From a bacterium (GTDB lineage Bacteria > Pseudomonadota > Alphaproteobacteria > Rhizobiales > Xanthobacteraceae): a stretch of DNA of 7,238 bases. The stretch spans positions 1,819 through 9,056 of the forward strand of contig JAQSDT010000021.1 in assembly GCA_029946075.1 (NCBI GenBank). The letters run 5' to 3'. Below the pieces are notes generated by a model. That model made no database searches. It was not told where the DNA came from and saw only the letters and a list, made by a program, of their open reading frames with translations. Position numbers and translations under genes: made by a program. Each line of letters opens with the position of its first letter. Position 1 is the first letter of the stretch. Shown in pieces: positions 6,565 through 7,238 of the stretch.

Positions 6565-6569
6565 GGCTG

Positions 6570-7238
6570 TTACTTCATCAACGGGATGGAGAACTCCGCG
6601 CCGTCCTTGACGCCGGAGGGCCAGCGCGAGGTAACGGTCTTGGTCTTGGTGTAGAAGCGGATCGAGTCCGGACCGTGCTGGTTGAGATCACCGAAGCCGG
6701 ACTTCTTCCAGCCGCCGAAGGTGTAGTACGCGATCGGAACCGGGATCGGCACGTTGATGCCGACCATGCCGACATTGACCTTGGCGGCGAAATCGCGCGC
6801 CGCGTCGCCGTCGCGGGTGAAGATCGCAACGCCGTTGCCGTAGTCATGGTCGGACGGCAGCGCCAGCGCCTCGGCGTAATCCTTGGCGCGCACCACCGAG
6901 AGCACCGGGCCGAAGATTTCTTCCTTGTAGATCCGCATGTCCTTGGTGACGTTGTCGAACAGCGAACCGCCGAGATAGAAGCCGTTCTCGTAGCCCTGCA
7001 TCTTGAAGCCGCGGCCGTCGACGGCGAGCGTCGCGCCTTCCTTGACGCCGATGTCGATGTAGCCCTTGACCTTCTCGACCGCCTCGCGCGTCACCAGCGG
7101 GCCGTAATCGGCCGACGGATCGACCGAGGTGCCGATCTTGAGCGCCTCGACGCGCGGGATCAGCTTTTCCATCAGGCGGTCGGCGGCGGTCTTGCCGACG
7201 GGCACCGCGACCGAGATCGCCATGCAGCGTTCGCCGGC
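6570..7238 (-). CDS. mmsA: Methylmalonate-semialdehyde dehydrogenase (CoA-acylating), 3' part only
   Basis: Cytosolic enzyme that oxidises methylmalonate semialdehyde with NAD+ and CoA, releasing CO2 and giving propionyl-CoA; it is the last step of distal valine catabolism. The window holds the C-terminal 222 residues; the family is about 500 residues long, so more than half lies beyond the right edge. The first visible residues read AGERCMAIS, and the Cys (codon 7224-7226) is the expected catalytic nucleophile. The internal Met at 7221-7223 is therefore not a start. Further on come the aldehyde dehydrogenase motif EEIFGP (6906-6923), NVGMVGINVPIPVP, FGGWKKSGFGD (6687-6719) and a C-terminal FYTKTKTVTSRW, which together fit the MMSDH branch rather than generic aldehyde dehydrogenases. 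It ends PLMK then TAA. It is first of the visible genes in transcription order; its promoter should be outside the window. The family assignment is firm. Confidence 0.95.
   Translation of the reverse strand, partial: AGERCMAISVAVPVGKTAADRLMEKLIPRVEALKIGTSVDPSADYGPLVTREAVEKVKGYIDIGVKEGATLAVDGRGFKMQGYENGFYLGGSLFDNVTKDMRIYKEEIFGPVLSVVRAKDYAEALALPSDHDYGNGVAIFTRDGDAARDFAAKVNVGMVGINVPIPVPIAYYTFGGWKKSGFGDLNQHGPDSIRFYTKTKTVTSRWPSGVKDGAEFSIPLMK

Noticed and set aside
6570..7223. mmsA read as a complete short gene starting at the ATG at 7223
   Set aside because: The codons upstream continue in frame to the window edge and include the catalytic Cys directly before that Met; it is an internal residue of a truncated view, not a start.

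Overview
All seven genes in this window lie on the minus strand, so the biological order runs from high to low coordinates. The sequence is GC-rich, with strongly biased third codon positions. Two GC-rich palindromic intergenic repeats resemble those common in Bradyrhizobium, Rhodopseudomonas and relatives. Protein features and repeats together suggest an alphaproteobacterium of the Bradyrhizobium group. This assignment is inference, because no 16S or other marker gene is present.

Layout in transcription order: (1) the 3' part of mmsA, CoA-acylating methylmalonate-semialdehyde dehydrogenase, cut by the right edge just upstream of its catalytic Cys; (2) a 108-nt gap filled largely by a palindromic repeat; (3) an isobutyryl-CoA dehydrogenase-like acyl-CoA dehydrogenase; (4) 3-hydroxyisobutyryl-CoA hydrolase, overlapping the previous stop by ATGA; (5) mmsB, 3-hydroxyisobutyrate dehydrogenase, after 33 nt; (6) a medium-chain-type acyl-CoA synthetase, 10 nt on; (7) a NodN/HtdZ-like MaoC hydratase, 3 nt on; (8) a 150-nt gap with a second palindromic repeat; (9) an SDR resembling the (R)-3-hydroxyacyl-CoA dehydrogenase domain of MFE-2. 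A piece of the second repeat family recurs at the left edge, beyond the SDR stop.

The first four enzymes are the distal valine pathway: isobutyryl-CoA to methacrylyl-CoA (dehydrogenase), then, after hydration, 3-hydroxyisobutyryl-CoA to free 3-hydroxyisobutyrate (hydrolase), to methylmalonate semialdehyde (MmsB), to propionyl-CoA (MmsA). The usual crotonase-type methacrylyl-CoA hydratase is not in the window. The distal genes (synthetase, MaoC hydratase, SDR) look like a side module that activates a free acid to its CoA ester and then hydrates and oxidises it through (R)-3-hydroxyacyl-CoA. No thiolase is visible.

The tight spacing from acyl-CoA dehydrogenase to MaoC supports one polycistronic unit. 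No promoter, rho-independent terminator, tRNA, rRNA, CRISPR array or insertion sequence was found. This is mostly ordinary catabolic chromosome. The points most worth a second look are the missing hydratase, the split MFE-2-like module and the repeats that punctuate the operon.
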